Of a stretch of 16,258 nucleotides of DNA, positions 16,134-16,258 are shown one piece after another. A model generated the notes under the pieces. That model was given only the letters and a program-made list of their open reading frames with translations, did no database searches and was not told the DNA's origin. Origin of the DNA: Candidatus Altimarinota bacterium (GTDB taxonomy: Bacteria; Patescibacteriota; Gracilibacteria; RBG-16-42-10); the NCBI GenBank assembly GCA_017984655.1, contig JAGNZB010000020.1:1-16258 (forward strand), written 5' to 3'. Position 1 is the first letter of the stretch, and the number at the start of each line of letters is the position of its first letter. The translations under genes and the position numbers were made by a program.

Positions 16134-16258
16134 TTATATTTAACAAAGAGTTGGGGGAAGTTATTATTTGAGTGCTTAAGCTCAATAACTCCCTCATCAA
16201 ATGTATCAAAAAATCTTGCGCAGAATAATAGCCCACCCCAATTACGCCGTAGAACTCG
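16129..16258. other. Right-edge open frames, gene not decided
   Basis: Two frames cannot be separated without more sequence. On the plus strand an ATG at 16201 opens MYQKILRRIIAHPNYAVEL and runs off the edge, with codon choice like the other genes. On the minus strand a stop-free frame enters from the edge and ends at TAA (16131-16129) after about 42 codons, with more TTG and AGG codons. The plus reading is slightly favoured. Neither is recognised. Confidence 0.25.
16153..16195. other. Imperfect hairpin near the right edge
   Basis: GTTATT (16160-16165) and TGAG (16169-16172) pair with CTCAATAAC (16181-16189), leaving a three-base bulge. GGGA (16155-16158) and TCCC (16190-16193) extend the stem, and the loop is 16173-16180. 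There is no T run on either side, so a terminator is not supported. It lies just before the possible ATG at 16201 and could belong to that gene's leader. Confidence 0.4.

Overview
The window looks like a chromosomal piece of a small-genome bacterium, most likely from the Candidate Phyla Radiation (Patescibacteria). This assignment is an inference. It rests on a divergent but intact 16S rRNA gene, genes that start without a Shine-Dalgarno sequence, a two-subunit transketolase, and a large DUF11-type surface protein. I could not place the lineage within the group. The standard genetic code fits: TGA closes several genes and TAA or TAG the others.

Region 1 (1-2040, minus strand) is the front part of an rRNA operon. 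It holds a leader with a perfect boxA, the 16S gene, a spacer and tRNA-Ile(GAT). The 23S gene would lie to the left, outside the window. The leader and the spacer contain two matching arms that form the long 16S processing stem. A second strong hairpin ending in a U run sits between 16S and the tRNA.

Region 2 (2261-6257, plus strand) carries hflX (a ribosome-associated GTPase), a protein with two HD phosphohydrolase domains, and two overlapping histidine-phosphatase paralogues. The last three are packed as an operon and form a small hydrolase cluster. A hairpin in the gap after hflX covers the start codon of the HD gene.

Region 3 (6287-8579) is an envelope block: a stomatin/slipin-type SPFH protein (minus), a divergently placed lipoprotein and an 81-residue membrane protein (plus), and a DedA/VTT-family membrane protein (minus). 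The 3' end of the VTT gene overlaps the small membrane gene.

Region 4 (8648-10422, plus strand) encodes the N- and C-terminal transketolase subunits, joined by an ATGA overlap.

Region 5 (10459-16032, minus strand) is one 1857-residue secreted protein. Its order is a signal region, a CSLREA-like start, a beta-helix, an Ig-like sandwich, five DUF11-like repeats, a proline-rich linker and an LPKTG sorting signal. It meets the transketolase operon at a shared hairpin terminator. The right edge (16033-16258) holds its promoter region, four heptad repeats, a hairpin and undecided open frames.

The most notable points are the degenerate second HD domain, the start-codon hairpin, the terminator-like hairpin inside the rRNA spacer, the lack of Shine-Dalgarno sites despite an intact anti-Shine-Dalgarno, and the LPXTG-anchored DUF11 giant.
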